Assembly (NCBI RefSeq): GCF_024124745.1
Contig: NZ_JAMXRU010000009.1
Coordinates: 1-64,000, forward strand
Direction: 5' to 3'
DNA length: 64,000 nucleotides
From: Aeromicrobium sp. CnD17-E
GTDB lineage: Bacteria > Actinomycetota > Actinomycetes > Propionibacteriales > Nocardioidaceae
The notes beneath the pieces are model-generated. The model was given only the letters and a program-made list of their open reading frames with translations. It did no database searches and was not told the DNA's origin. Positions 25,431-35,448 of the stretch are shown piece after piece (position 1 is the first letter of the stretch; each line of letters opens with the position of its first letter). The position numbers and the translations under genes are program-made.

Positions 25431-26723
25431 TCAGGCCCAGCGCTGCTCCGCCGGGACGAAGTCGAGCGTGCGCGCCCCGGTGTAGATCTGCTTCGGGCGG
25501 GCGATCTTCTGCTCCTTGTCGTCCACGAGCTCGATCCACTGCGCCAGCCAGCCGGCGGTGCGGGGGATGGCGAACAGCACCGTGAACATCTCCGGCGGGA
25601 ACTGCAGGGCCTCGTAGATGAGGCCCGAGTAGAAGTCGACGTTCGGGTAGAGCTTGCGCTGCACGAAGTACTCGTCCTCCAGGGCGATCCGCTCCAGCTC
25701 CTGCGCGATCTCCAGCAGCGGGTTGACGCCCGTGACCTCGAAGACGTCGTCGACGGCCTTCTTGATGATCTTCGCGCGCGGGTCGTAGTTCTTGTAGACC
25801 CGGTGGCCGAAGCCCATCAGGCGCTCCTCGCCCTTCTTCACGCCCTCGATGAAGCTGGGGATGTTGTCCTTGCTGCCGATCCGCTTCAGCATGCGCAGGA
25901 CGGCCTCGTTGGCGCCGCCGTGCAGCGGGCCGTACAGGGCCGCGATGCCCGCGCTCACTGCCGAGTACGGGTCGACGTCGCTGGAGCCGACCGAGCGGAC
26001 CGCGTTCGTCGAGCAGTTCTGCTCGTGGTCGGCGTGGAGGATGAACAGCACCTCGAGCGCCTTCGACAGACGCGGGTCGGGGTCGTACTTCTGCTCGCTC
26101 ATCTTGAACAGCATCGACAGGAAGTTCTCCGTGTAGGAGAGATCGTTGTCGGGGTAGACGTACGGCTTGCCCTGGGCGTGGCGGAACGCCCACGCGCCGA
26201 GCGTCGGCATCTTGGCGATGAGGCGCACGACCTGGTCGTGACGCACCTTCTCGTCGGTGATCGCCCGGGCCTCGGGGTAGAAGGTCGACAGCGCGCCGAC
26301 GCTCGACAGCAGCATGCCCATGGGGTGCGCGTCGTAGCGGAAGCCCTGCATGAGGCTCTTGAGGTTCTCGTGCACGAAGGTGTGGAAGGTGATCTCGTGC
26401 ACCCACGCGTCGTGCTGGTCCTTCGTCGGCAGCTCGCCGTGGATGAGCAGGTAGGCCACCTCGAGGAAGGTCGAGGACTCGGCCAGCTGCTCGATCGGGT
26501 ACCCGCGGTACTCGAGGATGCCCTTGTCGCCGTCGATGTAGGTGATCGAGCTGCGCGTGGAGGCGGTGTTGGTGAAGCCGGGGTCGTACACGGCGATGCC
26601 GGGCTCGTCCTCGGTCCTGCCGATCTTGCCGAGGTCGGAGGCGCGGACGGTGCCGTCCGTGATCTCGAGCTCGTACTCCTCGCCCGTGCGGTTGTCGCGG
26701 ACGGTCAGGGTCTGGTCGGTCAC
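25431..26723 (-). CDS. gltA: Citrate synthase
   Basis: Citrate synthase (430 aa) condenses acetyl-CoA and oxaloacetate at the entry to the TCA cycle. Family landmarks include GDKGILEYRGYPIEQLA, LFILHADHEQNCSTNAVR, the active-site GPLHGGANEAVLRML and GFGHRVYKNYDPRA. The length fits the type II (hexameric, Gram-negative-like) form also used by actinobacteria. AGGAGA lies upstream of the ATG at 26723. It is a single-gene unit with its own terminator. Confidence 0.97.
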   Translation of the reverse strand: MTDQTLTVRDNRTGEEYELEITDGTVRASDLGKIGRTEDEPGIAVYDPGFTNTASTRSSITYIDGDKGILEYRGYPIEQLAESSTFLEVAYLLIHGELPTKDQHDAWVHEITFHTFVHENLKSLMQGFRYDAHPMGMLLSSVGALSTFYPEARAITDEKVRHDQVVRLIAKMPTLGAWAFRHAQGKPYVYPDNDLSYTENFLSMLFKMSEQKYDPDPRLSKALEVLFILHADHEQNCSTNAVRSVGSSDVDPYSAVSAGIAALYGPLHGGANEAVLRMLKRIGSKDNIPSFIEGVKKGEERLMGFGHRVYKNYDPRAKIIKKAVDDVFEVTGVNPLLEIAQELERIALEDEYFVQRKLYPNVDFYSGLIYEALQFPPEMFTVLFAIPRTAGWLAQWIELVDDKEQKIARPKQIYTGARTLDFVPAEQRWA

Positions 26724-26868
26724 GATGGGTCTCCTGTGACGTGCTGTACGGGTCGTTGATGTGGTCCCGGACTCACTTCCAACCTAGTGCGGCCCCCCGC
26801 GGTGCGCGAGGCTGGGTCTCGGGGACCGGACCCACGGCGGGGCCCGACGTCGTGCTCCGCACCCCGTT

Positions 26869-26898
26869 TTGACCCGGCTGGGGCGGGCCGGTTACTCT
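26869..26898 (+). promoter_or_regulatory. rplM-rpsI promoter and long leader
   Basis: TTGACC (26869-26874), an 18-bp spacer and TACTCT (26893-26898) form a housekeeping promoter. The transcript would carry a leader of about 140 bases before rplM at 27044. The rest of the 320-base gap between the gltA and rplM starts holds no gene. L13 leaders in other bacteria bind the protein, but I cannot match a known RNA motif here. Confidence 0.55.
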
Positions 26899-27043
26899 TG
26901 GACGTCGTTGTGCCCTGCGTGCGCGATCGCCCTCCGGCGGTCCGGCGCCGACGCGGGAAAACCACGTCCCTCACGCCGCCACCTCGCGGCACGGGACCGC
27001 GCAACGACACCGACGCCAAGAACGACAACGAGAAGGTCACGCC

Positions 27044-27487
27044 GTGCCCACGTACAGCCCGAAGCCTGCTGACATCAGCCGTCAGTGGCACGTCATCGAT
27101 GCCCAGGACGTCGTCCTCGGGCGTCTCGCCGTCTCGGCCGCGCACCTGCTGCGCGGCAAGCACAAGGCGACGTTCGCCCCGCACGTCGACGGTGGTGACT
27201 TCGTCGTCATCATCAACGCCGAGAAGGTCGCGCTGACGGGCAACAAGCGCTCCGACAAGGACGTCTACCGCCACAGCGGCTACCCGGGCGGCCTGAAGAC
27301 GATCGCCTACGGCGACCTCCTCGACAAGGACGCCCGCAAGGCCGTCGAGAAGTCCGTGGCCGGCATGCTGCCGAAGAACCGCCTCGGACGTCAGATCATC
27401 AAGAAGCTGAAGGTCTACGCCGGCCCGGAGCACCCGCACGCCGCGCAGCAGCCCCAGCCGTACGAGATCAAGCAGATCTCCCAGTGA
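27044..27487 (+). CDS. rplM: 50S ribosomal protein L13
   Basis: L13 (147 aa) is an early-assembly protein. [39 protein letters not shown] and [20 protein letters not shown] are typical. The GTG start follows GAGAAGGTCACGCC. The stop overlaps the rpsI GTG by four bases, giving the universal rplM-rpsI pair. Confidence 0.98.
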   Translation: MPTYSPKPADISRQWHVIDAQDVVLGRLAVSAAHLLRGKHKATFAPHVDGGDFVVIINAEKVALTGNKRSDKDVYRHSGYPGGLKTIAYGDLLDKDARKAVEKSVAGMLPKNRLGRQIIKKLKVYAGPEHPHAAQQPQPYEIKQISQ

Positions 27488-28002
27488 GCACCCGAGCAGA
27501 AGAGACGAGCACCGTGGCCGACACCACCGAGACCGACGTCCCCACCAGCACCGACGGCGTCTACACGACCGAGACCTCGCCCTCCTCGGAGATCGCGACC
27601 AGCAACTCGGTCATCGCCCCCGGCGCGGCCACCGGCCGTCGCAAGGAGGCCGTCGCCCGCGTGCGCATCGTGCCCGGCACCGGCGTGTGGACCGTCAACG
27701 GCAAGCCGCTCGAGGAGTTCCTCCCGAACAAGCTGCACCAGCAGATCGCGAAGGAGGCCCTGGCGGCCACCGGCCTCGAGGGCAGCTTCGACGTCGTCGC
27801 CCGTGTCACCGGCGGTGGCATGACCGGCCAGGCCGGCGCGCTGCGCCTCGGCGTCGCCCGTGCCCTGAACGGCGTCGACGAGGAGGTCAACCGTCCGATC
27901 CTCAAGAAGGCCGGACTGCTGACCCGCGACGCCCGCATCAAGGAGCGCAAGAAGGCCGGCCTCAAGAAGGCCCGTAAGGCTCCTCAGTACAGCAAGCGCT
28001 GA
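27484..28002 (+). CDS. rpsI: 30S ribosomal protein S9 with N-terminal extension
   Basis: S9 (172 aa from the GTG at 27484) contacts the P-site tRNA with its C-terminal tail. The core runs from [19 protein letters not shown] through [20 protein letters not shown] to the RKAPQYSKR ending, whose terminal Arg touches the anticodon loop. About 45 Thr/Ser/Glu-rich residues precede the core. An alternative GTG at 27514 would shorten this by ten; I keep 27484 for the GTGA overlap with rplM. glmM follows after five bases. Confidence 0.95.
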   Translation: MSTRAEETSTVADTTETDVPTSTDGVYTTETSPSSEIATSNSVIAPGAATGRRKEAVARVRIVPGTGVWTVNGKPLEEFLPNKLHQQIAKEALAATGLEGSFDVVARVTGGGMTGQAGALRLGVARALNGVDEEVNRPILKKAGLLTRDARIKERKKAGLKKARKAPQYSKR

Positions 28003-28007
28003 CTCCG

Positions 28008-29351
28008 TTGGGCCGGATCTTCGGCACCGACGGCGTACGCGGCCTCGCCAACCGCGACCTCACGGCCGAGCTCGCGCTCGACCTGTCGGTCGCTGCTGCC
28101 CACGTGCTGGGCGAGGCCGGTGCGTTCGCCGACAGCCGGCCCACGGCCGTCGTCGCCCGCGACCCGCGTGCCTCGGGGGAGTTCCTCGAGGCCGCGATCG
28201 TCGCCGGCCTGGCGTCGGCCGGGGTCGACGTCCACCTGCTCGGCGTCGTCCCGACGCCCGGTGCGGCGTACCTGACGGCCGAGCTCGACGCCGACATGGG
28301 CGTGATGATCTCCGCCAGCCACAACGCGATGCCCGACAACGGCATCAAGTTCCTCGCCCGCGGCGGCCACAAGCTCGACGACGCCGTCGAGGTGGCCATC
28401 GAGCAGCGACTGCGTGAGCCGTGGGACCGGCCGACCGGCATCGGCGTCGGTCGCGTCGGCGACAGCCACGTGGGCGTCGACGCCTACGTGAAGCACCTCG
28501 TCGGCACCGTGCCGGGACCGCTCACCGGCCTGAAGGTCGTGCTCGACTGCGCGAACGGCGCGGCGTACCACGTGGGGCCGGCGGCGTTCCGACGCCTCGG
28601 CGCCGAGGTCGTCGCGATCCACGACGAGCCCGACGGCCTGAACATCAACGAGGCGTGCGGCTCGACCCACCTCGACGACCTGCAGGCGGCCGTCGTGCGT
28701 CACGGTGCGGACGCCGGCTTCGCGTTCGACGGCGACGCCGACCGGTGCCTCGCGGTCGACGCGTCGGGTCAGGTGGTCGACGGCGACCAGATCCTCGCCG
28801 TGCTCGCCCTCGCCCGGCTCGAGCGCGGCCTGCTGCACGCCGACACGGTCGTCGCGACGGTCATGAGCAACCTCGGGTTCGTGCAGGCCATGGAGGCCGC
28901 CGGGATCACGGTGCTGCAGACCGCGGTGGGCGACCGCTACGTGCTCGAGGCCATGCGTGCCGGGGGCTTCACGCTCGGCGGCGAGCAGTCGGGGCACGTG
29001 ATCATGGCCGACCACGCGACCACCGGCGACGGGGTGCTGACCGCCCTGCACCTCGCGGCCCGGATGAGCGAGACCGGCCGCACGCTCGCCGACCTCGCCG
29101 GCGTCATGCGACGGCTCCCGCAGGTGCTCGTGAACGTGCCCGACGTCGACAAGAGCCGGGTCGACGCCGACCCGGTGCTGCAGGGCGAGCTGGTGGCCGC
29201 GAACGGCGGCCTCGAGGGCCGTGGCCGGATCCTGCTCCGCCCGTCCGGCACCGAGCCGCTCGTCCGCGTCATGGTCGAGGCCCCGACGCTCGAGGAGGCC
29301 ACGTCGGTGGCCGAGCACCTCGCCGGCGTCGTGCGCCGCACGCTGGGCTGA
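28008..29351 (+). CDS. glmM: Phosphoglucosamine mutase
   Basis: GlmM (447 aa) converts glucosamine-6-P to glucosamine-1-P for peptidoglycan precursor synthesis. The active-site phosphoserine is in [14 protein letters not shown], the magnesium site is [12 protein letters not shown], and the sugar-binding motif GGEQSGHVI and phosphate-binding [12 protein letters not shown] are present. The start is TTG, reading [14 protein letters not shown]. It is coupled behind rpsI, as in many actinobacteria; glmS, the preceding enzyme of the pathway, lies at 32055. Confidence 0.97.
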   Translation: MGRIFGTDGVRGLANRDLTAELALDLSVAAAHVLGEAGAFADSRPTAVVARDPRASGEFLEAAIVAGLASAGVDVHLLGVVPTPGAAYLTAELDADMGVMISASHNAMPDNGIKFLARGGHKLDDAVEVAIEQRLREPWDRPTGIGVGRVGDSHVGVDAYVKHLVGTVPGPLTGLKVVLDCANGAAYHVGPAAFRRLGAEVVAIHDEPDGLNINEACGSTHLDDLQAAVVRHGADAGFAFDGDADRCLAVDASGQVVDGDQILAVLALARLERGLLHADTVVATVMSNLGFVQAMEAAGITVLQTAVGDRYVLEAMRAGGFTLGGEQSGHVIMADHATTGDGVLTALHLAARMSETGRTLADLAGVMRRLPQVLVNVPDVDKSRVDADPVLQGELVAANGGLEGRGRILLRPSGTEPLVRVMVEAPTLEEATSVAEHLAGVVRRTLG

Positions 29352-29384
29352 GGACGTCCGCGGCGACCTCGTTACGGTGTCGCC

Positions 29385-30350
29385 ATGCGCCTCGCCGAGA
29401 TCGACCTGAGGGACGACGCTGCCTACACGGCCTTCCACGCGGTCTACGCGCGCGCCCACACGGAGCGTTTCGACGAGCCGTGGGGGTTCGCCGAGAAGCG
29501 CACCAACCTGACGAGCGACGCGTACGCCGAGCACGTCGTCGTGGCGGGTGAGGTCGACGGGGAGGTCGTCGGGGGAGCGTGGGTGTCGTTCCCGCAGCAG
29601 GACAACCGGACGCTCGCCTACCTGCACGTCTTCGTCGTGCCGCAGGAGCGTCGTCGTGGGTACGGGAGCCTGCTGCTGCGCGAGGTCGAGCGGCTCGCGG
29701 CAGAGCGCGGTCGGGCGAACGTGTTCGCGGAGGCGTCGTGGCCGGTGGAGCAGTCCGAGGGGCCGGGGTCGGCGTTCGCGCTGGCGCACGGGTACGCCGT
29801 CGACCTGCTCGACGCGATCCGCGCACTCCCGCTGCCCGCCGAGGTCGCACCGCCGGTGTGGCGCGACGGGTACACGGCGGTGGCCTGGCGTCGCTGCCCC
29901 GACGAGTGGCTCGACCAGTACGCCGTCCTGCGGGCGTTGATCCTCGCGGAGGCGCCGTCGGGGGAGGTGGGGCTGGAGCCCGAGCACTTCGACGCGGAAC
30001 GGGTGCGTCACGAGGAGGCCCGCTGGGCCGAGCAGGGCCGGGTCGGGCAGACGGTCGCCGCCGTCGCACCCGACGGCACCCTCGCCGGCCACACGCAGCT
30101 CGTGGTGCCCGACCACGGCGACACCGCCTACCAGTGGGACACGCTCGTCCTCCCCGCCCACCGCGGCCACGGCCTCGGCCTCGCGATGAAGACCGCCGCC
30201 CTCGGCGAGGCCACCGACCTCCTCTCCGGCCGCGCCCGCGTGACCACCTGGAACGCCGCCTCGAACACGCCGATGATCGCGGTCAACGAGGCCCTCGGCT
30301 ACCGGCAGGTGGCGTGGGCGGCGGAGCTGGTCAAGCCGTTGGGTCGCTGA
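29385..30350 (+). CDS. Tandem-GNAT acetyltransferase
   Basis: This 321-residue protein has two GNAT folds. The first (about 1-155) has the acetyl-CoA loop motif VVPQERRRGYGSLLL. The second (about 165-321) has VLPAHRGHGLGLAMK and NTPMIAVNEALGYRQ. Tandem GNATs of this kind include mycothiol synthase-like and antibiotic- or peptide-modifying enzymes; the substrate cannot be assigned. It lies 33 bases after glmM and just upstream of a large palindromic element. Confidence 0.82.
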   Translation: MRLAEIDLRDDAAYTAFHAVYARAHTERFDEPWGFAEKRTNLTSDAYAEHVVVAGEVDGEVVGGAWVSFPQQDNRTLAYLHVFVVPQERRRGYGSLLLREVERLAAERGRANVFAEASWPVEQSEGPGSAFALAHGYAVDLLDAIRALPLPAEVAPPVWRDGYTAVAWRRCPDEWLDQYAVLRALILAEAPSGEVGLEPEHFDAERVRHEEARWAEQGRVGQTVAAVAPDGTLAGHTQLVVPDHGDTAYQWDTLVLPAHRGHGLGLAMKTAALGEATDLLSGRARVTTWNAASNTPMIAVNEALGYRQVAWAAELVKPLGR

Positions 30351-30374
30351 GGGTTTCGACCTGCGGCTAGGCTG

Positions 30375-31022
30375 CTCGTCCTGCGGCTGCGTGGGTGCGG
30401 CTCGTCGTTCGGGTGGGGCTGCGCTGGCGCGGCTCCGTCTGGTCCTGCGCTCCGCAAGGGCCTCGACCGGGCGGGTGGCGACCGCGCTGGTCTGGGTGCT
30501 CGGGCTGTGGCCCGCGTTGGGCGCAAGATTCTGCGTTGCCGCCCGCTGAGCGGTAGTTCTGCCACCGCATCGCCGTCGGCGGTGGATCTGCCACCCTTCC
30601 CAGCGCTCGAAGGGTGGTGGATCAACCGCTGAGGGGGCGGGGTGGCAGTGCTTCTTCCTTCTCGTGGACCGTGCCACGAGAAGGGAGAAGCGCTGCCCAC
30701 CCCACCCCAAAGCGCGCCCACGATTCTTCATCTGCGCGTTCGAGGTCGAACGCTTCTGCGTTGGTGACGCGATCTCGGAGCAAACGCAGCATCCTGGGCT
30801 CTCCGACGCGCGAACGCAGCGTCTTGCGTCCAACGAAGGCCACAGCCCGAGAACCCCACCCAGCGCGGCACCCAGCCGCCCGGTCGAGGCCCTTGCGGAG
30901 GCCACCCCAGCGAACGCCGAGGCAGCGCACCGGCAACCCCAGACCCCCTGCGGCGACGCATGAGCACGGCAAGACTCCCGCAGGCAGCGCACCAGCAATC
31001 GAGGACCCCCTGCGGCAGCGCA
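30375..31022 (+). repeat. Large quasi-palindromic intergenic element, copy A
   Basis: This fills the 707-base gap between the convergent GNAT and coaA genes. A 21-mer beginning CTCCGCAAGGGCCTCGACC at 30450-30470 recurs as its perfect reverse complement at 30880-30900, and the similarity of the two arms extends about 70 bases inward. A central hairpin (CCTTCTCGTGG/CCACGAGAAGG, 30657-30684, with longer imperfect flanks 30641-30701) lies at the symmetry centre. Inner motifs CTGCGTT/AACGCAG (30756-30789) form a side hairpin. The left end carries CTCGTCCTGCGGCTGCGTG (30375-30393), and the right end CCCCCTGCGGCAGCGCA (31006-31022). Copy B has the same parts in reverse orientation. Open frames crossing it are not convincing genes. 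Confidence 0.85.
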
Positions 31023-31057
31023 GCCGCCGGACGACGCCCAGCAGAACCCCCGCGACG

Positions 31058-31999
31058 TCACATCTTGCGGAACCGCACCCACTTGACGGAGTGGTCGCTG
31101 CCCTTGCGGAGGACGAGGTCGGCGCGGCCGCGGGTGGACTGGATGTTCTCGCGCAGGTTCGGCCAGTTGATGGTGTCCCACAGCTCCTCGGCGCGGGCGA
31201 CGGCCTCGTCGTCGGTGAGGCTGCTGTAGCGGTGGAAGTAGGAGGCGGGGTCGGCGAAGGCGGTGCGGCGCAGGGCGAGGAAGCGGTCGACGTACCAGCG
31301 GCGGATGTCCTTGCTCGACGCGTCGACGTAGATCGAGAAGTCGAAGTAGTCGCTGACCGACAGGCCGGGGGAGCCGTCGCCGCGGTCCTTCGCGGGGGCG
31401 AGCACGTTGAGACCCTCGACGATGACGATGTCGGGCCGCTCCACGACCACCGTCTCATCGGTGCGGTCGTAGGTCAGGTGCGAGTAGACGGGGGCGGTCA
31501 CCTGCTCGACGCCCGACTTCACGTCGATGACGAACCGCAGCAGCGCCTTGCGGTCGTACGACTCCGGGAAGCCCTTGCGCTGCAGGATCCCGCGACGCTC
31601 CAGCTCGGCGTTCGGCCACAGGAAGCCGTCGGTGGTCACCAGCTTCACGTTCGGGTGCTCGGGCGACGTCGACAGCAGCTCGCGGAGCAGGCGGGCGGTG
31701 GTCGACTTGCCGACCGCGACCGACCCGGCGACGCCGATGACGAACGGCGTGCGCTGCGGCTGCGGCTCGCGCAGGAACGACTCGGTGGCCTCCCAGAGGC
31801 GGGTCGCTGCGCGCACGCGCAGGCTGATCAGCTCGGTCAGCGGCAGGTACACCTGCCGCACCTCGTCGATGTCGAGCTCCTCGCCGAGGCCCTTGAGACG
31901 TTGGACGTCGTCCTCGGTGAGGGGCTGGGGGACGTCGTCGGCGAGGTCGGCCCATGCCGACCGCTCGATCTCGACGTACGGCGAGAGCTCACGGGCCAT
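31058..31999 (-). CDS. coaA: Pantothenate kinase, type I
   Basis: CoaA (313 aa) phosphorylates pantothenate in the first step of CoA synthesis. The P-loop is [51 protein letters not shown] and the C-terminal [20 protein letters not shown] are type I signatures. The ATG at 31999 ([10 protein letters not shown]) is the usual N-terminus. It is divergent from glmS, with 55 bases between starts. Confidence 0.97.
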   Translation of the reverse strand: MARELSPYVEIERSAWADLADDVPQPLTEDDVQRLKGLGEELDIDEVRQVYLPLTELISLRVRAATRLWEATESFLREPQPQRTPFVIGVAGSVAVGKSTTARLLRELLSTSPEHPNVKLVTTDGFLWPNAELERRGILQRKGFPESYDRKALLRFVIDVKSGVEQVTAPVYSHLTYDRTDETVVVERPDIVIVEGLNVLAPAKDRGDGSPGLSVSDYFDFSIYVDASSKDIRRWYVDRFLALRRTAFADPASYFHRYSSLTDDEAVARAEELWDTINWPNLRENIQSTRGRADLVLRKGSDHSVKWVRFRKM

Positions 32000-32054
32000 G
32001 ACGCCATCCTGCCGGTACCGGGGCCCACGGGCGCTCCTGGGTACCCTGGAGCGC

Positions 32055-33905
32055 ATGTGCGGAATCGTGGGATACGTCGGGCACCGCAACGCCCTCGACG
32101 TCGTCATGGGCGGGTTGCGACGGCTCGAGTACCGCGGGTACGACTCCGGTGGTGTCGCCCTGCCCGACCCCTCGACCGGGCGGATCGCCTGGGCGAAGAA
32201 GGCCGGCAAGCTGGCCAACCTCGACGGCGTCCTGGCCGAGACGACGATGCCCGAGACGACGACCGGCATCGGCCACACCCGGTGGGCGACGCACGGTGCG
32301 CCGAACGACCGGAACGCCCATCCGCACCTGAGCGAGGACGGTCGCCTGGCCGTCGTGCACAACGGCATCATCGAGAACTTCGCGGTGCTGCGGGCCGAGC
32401 TGGAGGCCGCCGGGCACGAGCTGCAGTCCGAGACCGACACCGAGGTGGTCGTGCACCTGCTCTCCGACGAGCTGCAGCGCACCCCCGCCCTCGACGACGC
32501 CGTCCGCGCCGTCTGCCAGCGGCTGGAGGGCGCGTTCACCCTCGTCTTCACCGACGCCCAGCAGCCCGAGGTCGTGGTCGGCGCGCGACGCAACTCCCCG
32601 CTGGTGGTGGGTCGCGGCGACGGTGAGAACTTCCTCGGCTCCGACGTGTCGGCCTTCATCGAGTTCACGCGCGAGGCCGTCGAGCTCGGCCAGGACCAGG
32701 TCGTCGCCATCACGCGCGACTCCATGACGGTCACCGACTTCGACGGCGCGCCCGCCGAGACGACCAGCTACCACGTCGACTGGGACGTGTCCGCCGCCGA
32801 GAAGGGCGGCTACGACTGGTTCATGCTCAAGGAGATCGACGAGCAGCCGCAGGCCGTCGCCGAGACGCTGCTCGGGCGCTACGGCCGGTCCGGTCGCCTG
32901 CAGCTCGACGAGATGCGCCTCAGTGACGACGAGCTGCGCGACGTCGACAAGATCATCATCATCGCCTGCGGCACCGCGTCGTACGCCGGGCTGGTCGCCA
33001 AGTACGCGATCGAGCACTGGACGCGCATCCCGTGCGAGGTCGAGCTGGCGTCGGAGTTCCGCTACCGCGACCCGATCATCGACCGGTCGACGCTCGTCGT
33101 GGCGATCAGCCAGTCGGGCGAGACGATGGACACGCTCATGGCGATCCGCTACGCCCGGCAGCAGCGGGCGCGGGTGCTCAGCATCTGCAACACCAACGGC
33201 TCCACGATCCCGCGCGAGTCCGACGCGGTCATCTACACGCACGCCGGCCCCGAGGTGGCGGTCGCGTCGACCAAGGGCTTCCTGTCGCAGATCGTCGCCT
33301 GCTACCTGCTCGGCCTGTACCTGGCACAGGTGCGCGGCGTGAAGTACGGCGACGAGATCGACGCCATCATGGCCGCGCTCGAGAAGCTGCCGGCCGGCAT
33401 CCAGCGGATGCTCGACGAGGGCGAGCAGGTCCGCAAGCTCGCGGCCGAGCTCGTCGACACGCGGTCCGTGCTGTTCCTCGGCCGCCACGTCGGCTACCCG
33501 GTGGCGCTCGAGGGTGCGCTGAAGCTCAAGGAGCTCGCGTACCTGCACGCCGAGGGGTTCGCGGCCGGCGAGCTGAAGCACGGCCCGATCGCGCTCATCG
33601 AGGACGGCATCCCGGTGTTCGTCGTCGTGCCGCCGAAGGCTCGCGACCAGCTGCAGGAGAAGATCGTCAGCAACATCCAGGAGATCCGGGCCCGGGGCGC
33701 GCTCACCATCGTCCTCGCGGAGGACGGCGACGACGACGTCGTGCCGTACGCCGACCACCTGATCCGGCTGCCGAAGGTGCCGACGCTGCTGCAGCCGCTC
33801 GTCGCCACGGTGCCGCTGCAGATCTTCGCGTGCGAGCTGGCCGGCCTGCTCGGCCACGACGTCGACCAGCCGCGGAACCTCGCCAAGTCCGTCACGGTCG
33901 AGTAG
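32055..33905 (+). CDS. glmS: Glutamine-fructose-6-phosphate aminotransferase (isomerizing)
   Basis: GlmS (616 aa) makes glucosamine-6-P from fructose-6-P and glutamine. Cys2 of [13 protein letters not shown] is the glutaminase nucleophile. Motifs [35 protein letters not shown] and HNGIIENF define the amidotransferase half. The two SIS domains follow, with [17 protein letters not shown] and [10 protein letters not shown], ending in NLAKSVTVE. It feeds GlmM, encoded 4 kb upstream. Confidence 0.97.
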   Translation: MCGIVGYVGHRNALDVVMGGLRRLEYRGYDSGGVALPDPSTGRIAWAKKAGKLANLDGVLAETTMPETTTGIGHTRWATHGAPNDRNAHPHLSEDGRLAVVHNGIIENFAVLRAELEAAGHELQSETDTEVVVHLLSDELQRTPALDDAVRAVCQRLEGAFTLVFTDAQQPEVVVGARRNSPLVVGRGDGENFLGSDVSAFIEFTREAVELGQDQVVAITRDSMTVTDFDGAPAETTSYHVDWDVSAAEKGGYDWFMLKEIDEQPQAVAETLLGRYGRSGRLQLDEMRLSDDELRDVDKIIIIACGTASYAGLVAKYAIEHWTRIPCEVELASEFRYRDPIIDRSTLVVAISQSGETMDTLMAIRYARQQRARVLSICNTNGSTIPRESDAVIYTHAGPEVAVASTKGFLSQIVACYLLGLYLAQVRGVKYGDEIDAIMAALEKLPAGIQRMLDEGEQVRKLAAELVDTRSVLFLGRHVGYPVALEGALKLKELAYLHAEGFAAGELKHGPIALIEDGIPVFVVVPPKARDQLQEKIVSNIQEIRARGALTIVLAEDGDDDVVPYADHLIRLPKVPTLLQPLVATVPLQIFACELAGLLGHDVDQPRNLAKSVTVE

Positions 33906-34029
33906 GCCGTCGTGGCCGGCACCAGGGGCGGCGCGCACGTGCGCCCGGTGGCAGGGGATCGGGTCCACGGGGCGTCGGTGCACGACACGTCGGTGGCGAC
34001 GACGCCCGTCGTGGCGGAGGCTTGAGCCC

Positions 34030-35448
34030 GTGCTGAACGCCCACACCGTCGCCCAGGTCCGTGCCGCCGAGGAGCGTCTGGCCGCCGAGACCGGCTGGGA
34101 CGCGCTGATGCAGCGCGCCGCCCGCGGTCTCGCCGACGCCCTCGCCGCCGTGCCGGCCGACGAGACGGTCCTCGTCCTGGTCGGCCCCGGCAACAACGGT
34201 GGCGACGCGCTCTTCGCCGCCCCCCACCTGCTCGCGCGTGGCGTCGCCGTCGACCTCGCGCTGCTCGACCCCGATGCGGTCCACCCCGAGGGACTGGCGG
34301 CGGCCGAGGCGGCCGGGGCCCGACGCGTGTCGTCGCCGGGCGACCAGCGGTGGTGCCTCGACGCGCTGTTCGGCATCGGCGCGCGTCCTGGCCTCGAGGG
34401 CCGAGCGGGGGAGTGGGCGGACTGGACCCACGACACCGATGCCCACGTCGTCGCGGTCGACGTCCCGTCGGGCGTGGCCGTCGACACGGGCGCGACGCCG
34501 GGCCGCCACGTCCGCGCCGACCGCACCGTCACGTTCGGCACCCTCAAGGTCTGCTCGATCGTCGGGCCCGCCGCCGACGCCGGTGGCGGGGAGCCGCCGA
34601 CGCTCGTCGACATCGGTCTCGGCCCCCACCTCGACGCGCCGACGGTGACGTCGCTCGAGGCGACCGACGCCGACCTCCTCCGTCGGCACGTGCCCGGCGC
34701 CGCCTCGCACAAGTACGCGCGCGGCGTGGTCGGGGTCGACGCCGGCTCCGACGCCTACGCCGGTGCCGCCCACCTGTGCGTCGCGGGCGCGCAGTCGGGC
34801 CTGGCCGGGATGGTGCGATTCGTCGGCAGCGACACCCTCGCGGCGCGGGTGGTCGACCGCGCCCCGGAGGTCGTGCACGGTCGCGGACGGGTGCAGGCCT
34901 GGGTCGTCGGACCCGGCGCCGGTGACGATGTGGCCGACCAGCTGGCCGCCTGCCTCGACGACGACGTGCCGCTCGTCGTCGACGCCGGCGCGCTCGAGCA
35001 CCTGCCGCGTCCCGTCGGCGTGCCCGCGCTCCTGACGCCGCACGCCGGAGAGCTCGCCCGGCTGCTCGACGTCGAGCGCGAGACCGTGGAGGCCGACCCG
35101 CTGGAGCACGCGCGGCGGGCCGCCGCGCACTGGGACGCGACCGTGCTGCTCAAGGGCGCCCGCACGGTCGTCGTGGCTCCTGACGGACGCGTGGCCGTCA
35201 ACCTGTCCGGCACCCCGTGGCTCGGCACCGCAGGCTCGGGCGACGTCCTCGCCGGGTTCGCGGCGTCGCTCCTCGCCGGTGGGCTCGACCCGTTCGACGC
35301 GGGCCGGCACGCAGCGTTCCTGCACGGCGTCGCGGGCGTCCGCGCGAACCCGGGCGGACCGTTCGTGGCGTCCGACGTCGCCGCCGCCCTCCCGCAGACC
35401 CTGGCCGCGTTCCTCGCCGGCTCGCTGGATCAGGTGCGCGCGTGGTGA
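34030..35448 (+). CDS. nnrD: Bifunctional NAD(P)HX epimerase/dehydratase
   Basis: This 472-residue repair enzyme has an N-terminal NnrE-like epimerase domain (about 1-205, GPGNNGGDALFAAPHLLARG) and a C-terminal ADP-dependent NnrD-like dehydratase domain (GAGDDVADQLAACL, TPHAGELARLL and the catalytic/ADP motif GTAGSGDVLAG). Together they return damaged hydrated NADH/NADPH to the active form. The GTG start has GGAGG ten bases upstream. In many actinobacteria acpS lies between glmS and this gene; here only 124 bases separate them. The stop overlaps the alr start. Confidence 0.93.
   Translation: MLNAHTVAQVRAAEERLAAETGWDALMQRAARGLADALAAVPADETVLVLVGPGNNGGDALFAAPHLLARGVAVDLALLDPDAVHPEGLAAAEAAGARRVSSPGDQRWCLDALFGIGARPGLEGRAGEWADWTHDTDAHVVAVDVPSGVAVDTGATPGRHVRADRTVTFGTLKVCSIVGPAADAGGGEPPTLVDIGLGPHLDAPTVTSLEATDADLLRRHVPGAASHKYARGVVGVDAGSDAYAGAAHLCVAGAQSGLAGMVRFVGSDTLAARVVDRAPEVVHGRGRVQAWVVGPGAGDDVADQLAACLDDDVPLVVDAGALEHLPRPVGVPALLTPHAGELARLLDVERETVEADPLEHARRAAAHWDATVLLKGARTVVVAPDGRVAVNLSGTPWLGTAGSGDVLAGFAASLLAGGLDPFDAGRHAAFLHGVAGVRANPGGPFVASDVAAALPQTLAAFLAGSLDQVRAW

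Noticed and set aside
27484-27514. Alternative GTG start for rpsI at 27514
   Set aside because: Possible, but the upstream GTG gives the usual four-base overlap with rplM, and neither start has a clearly better ribosome-binding site. Left as a note.
30614-31057. Open reading frames through palindromic elements A and B, including a related minus-strand stretch (NAEAF...EESW) in both copies
   Set aside because: The shared peptide follows from the shared DNA, the frames have different ends in the two copies, and there is no ribosome-binding site. I treat the elements as non-coding, although a tiny conserved peptide cannot be fully excluded.
33912-34025. A 37-codon GTG-initiated frame between glmS and nnrD
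   Set aside because: No ribosome-binding site, no recognisable motif, and the gap also contains the GGAGG used by nnrD.
33906-34029. Search for acpS, expected between glmS and nnrD
   Set aside because: The gap is too short, and no holo-ACP synthase motif is present on either strand.
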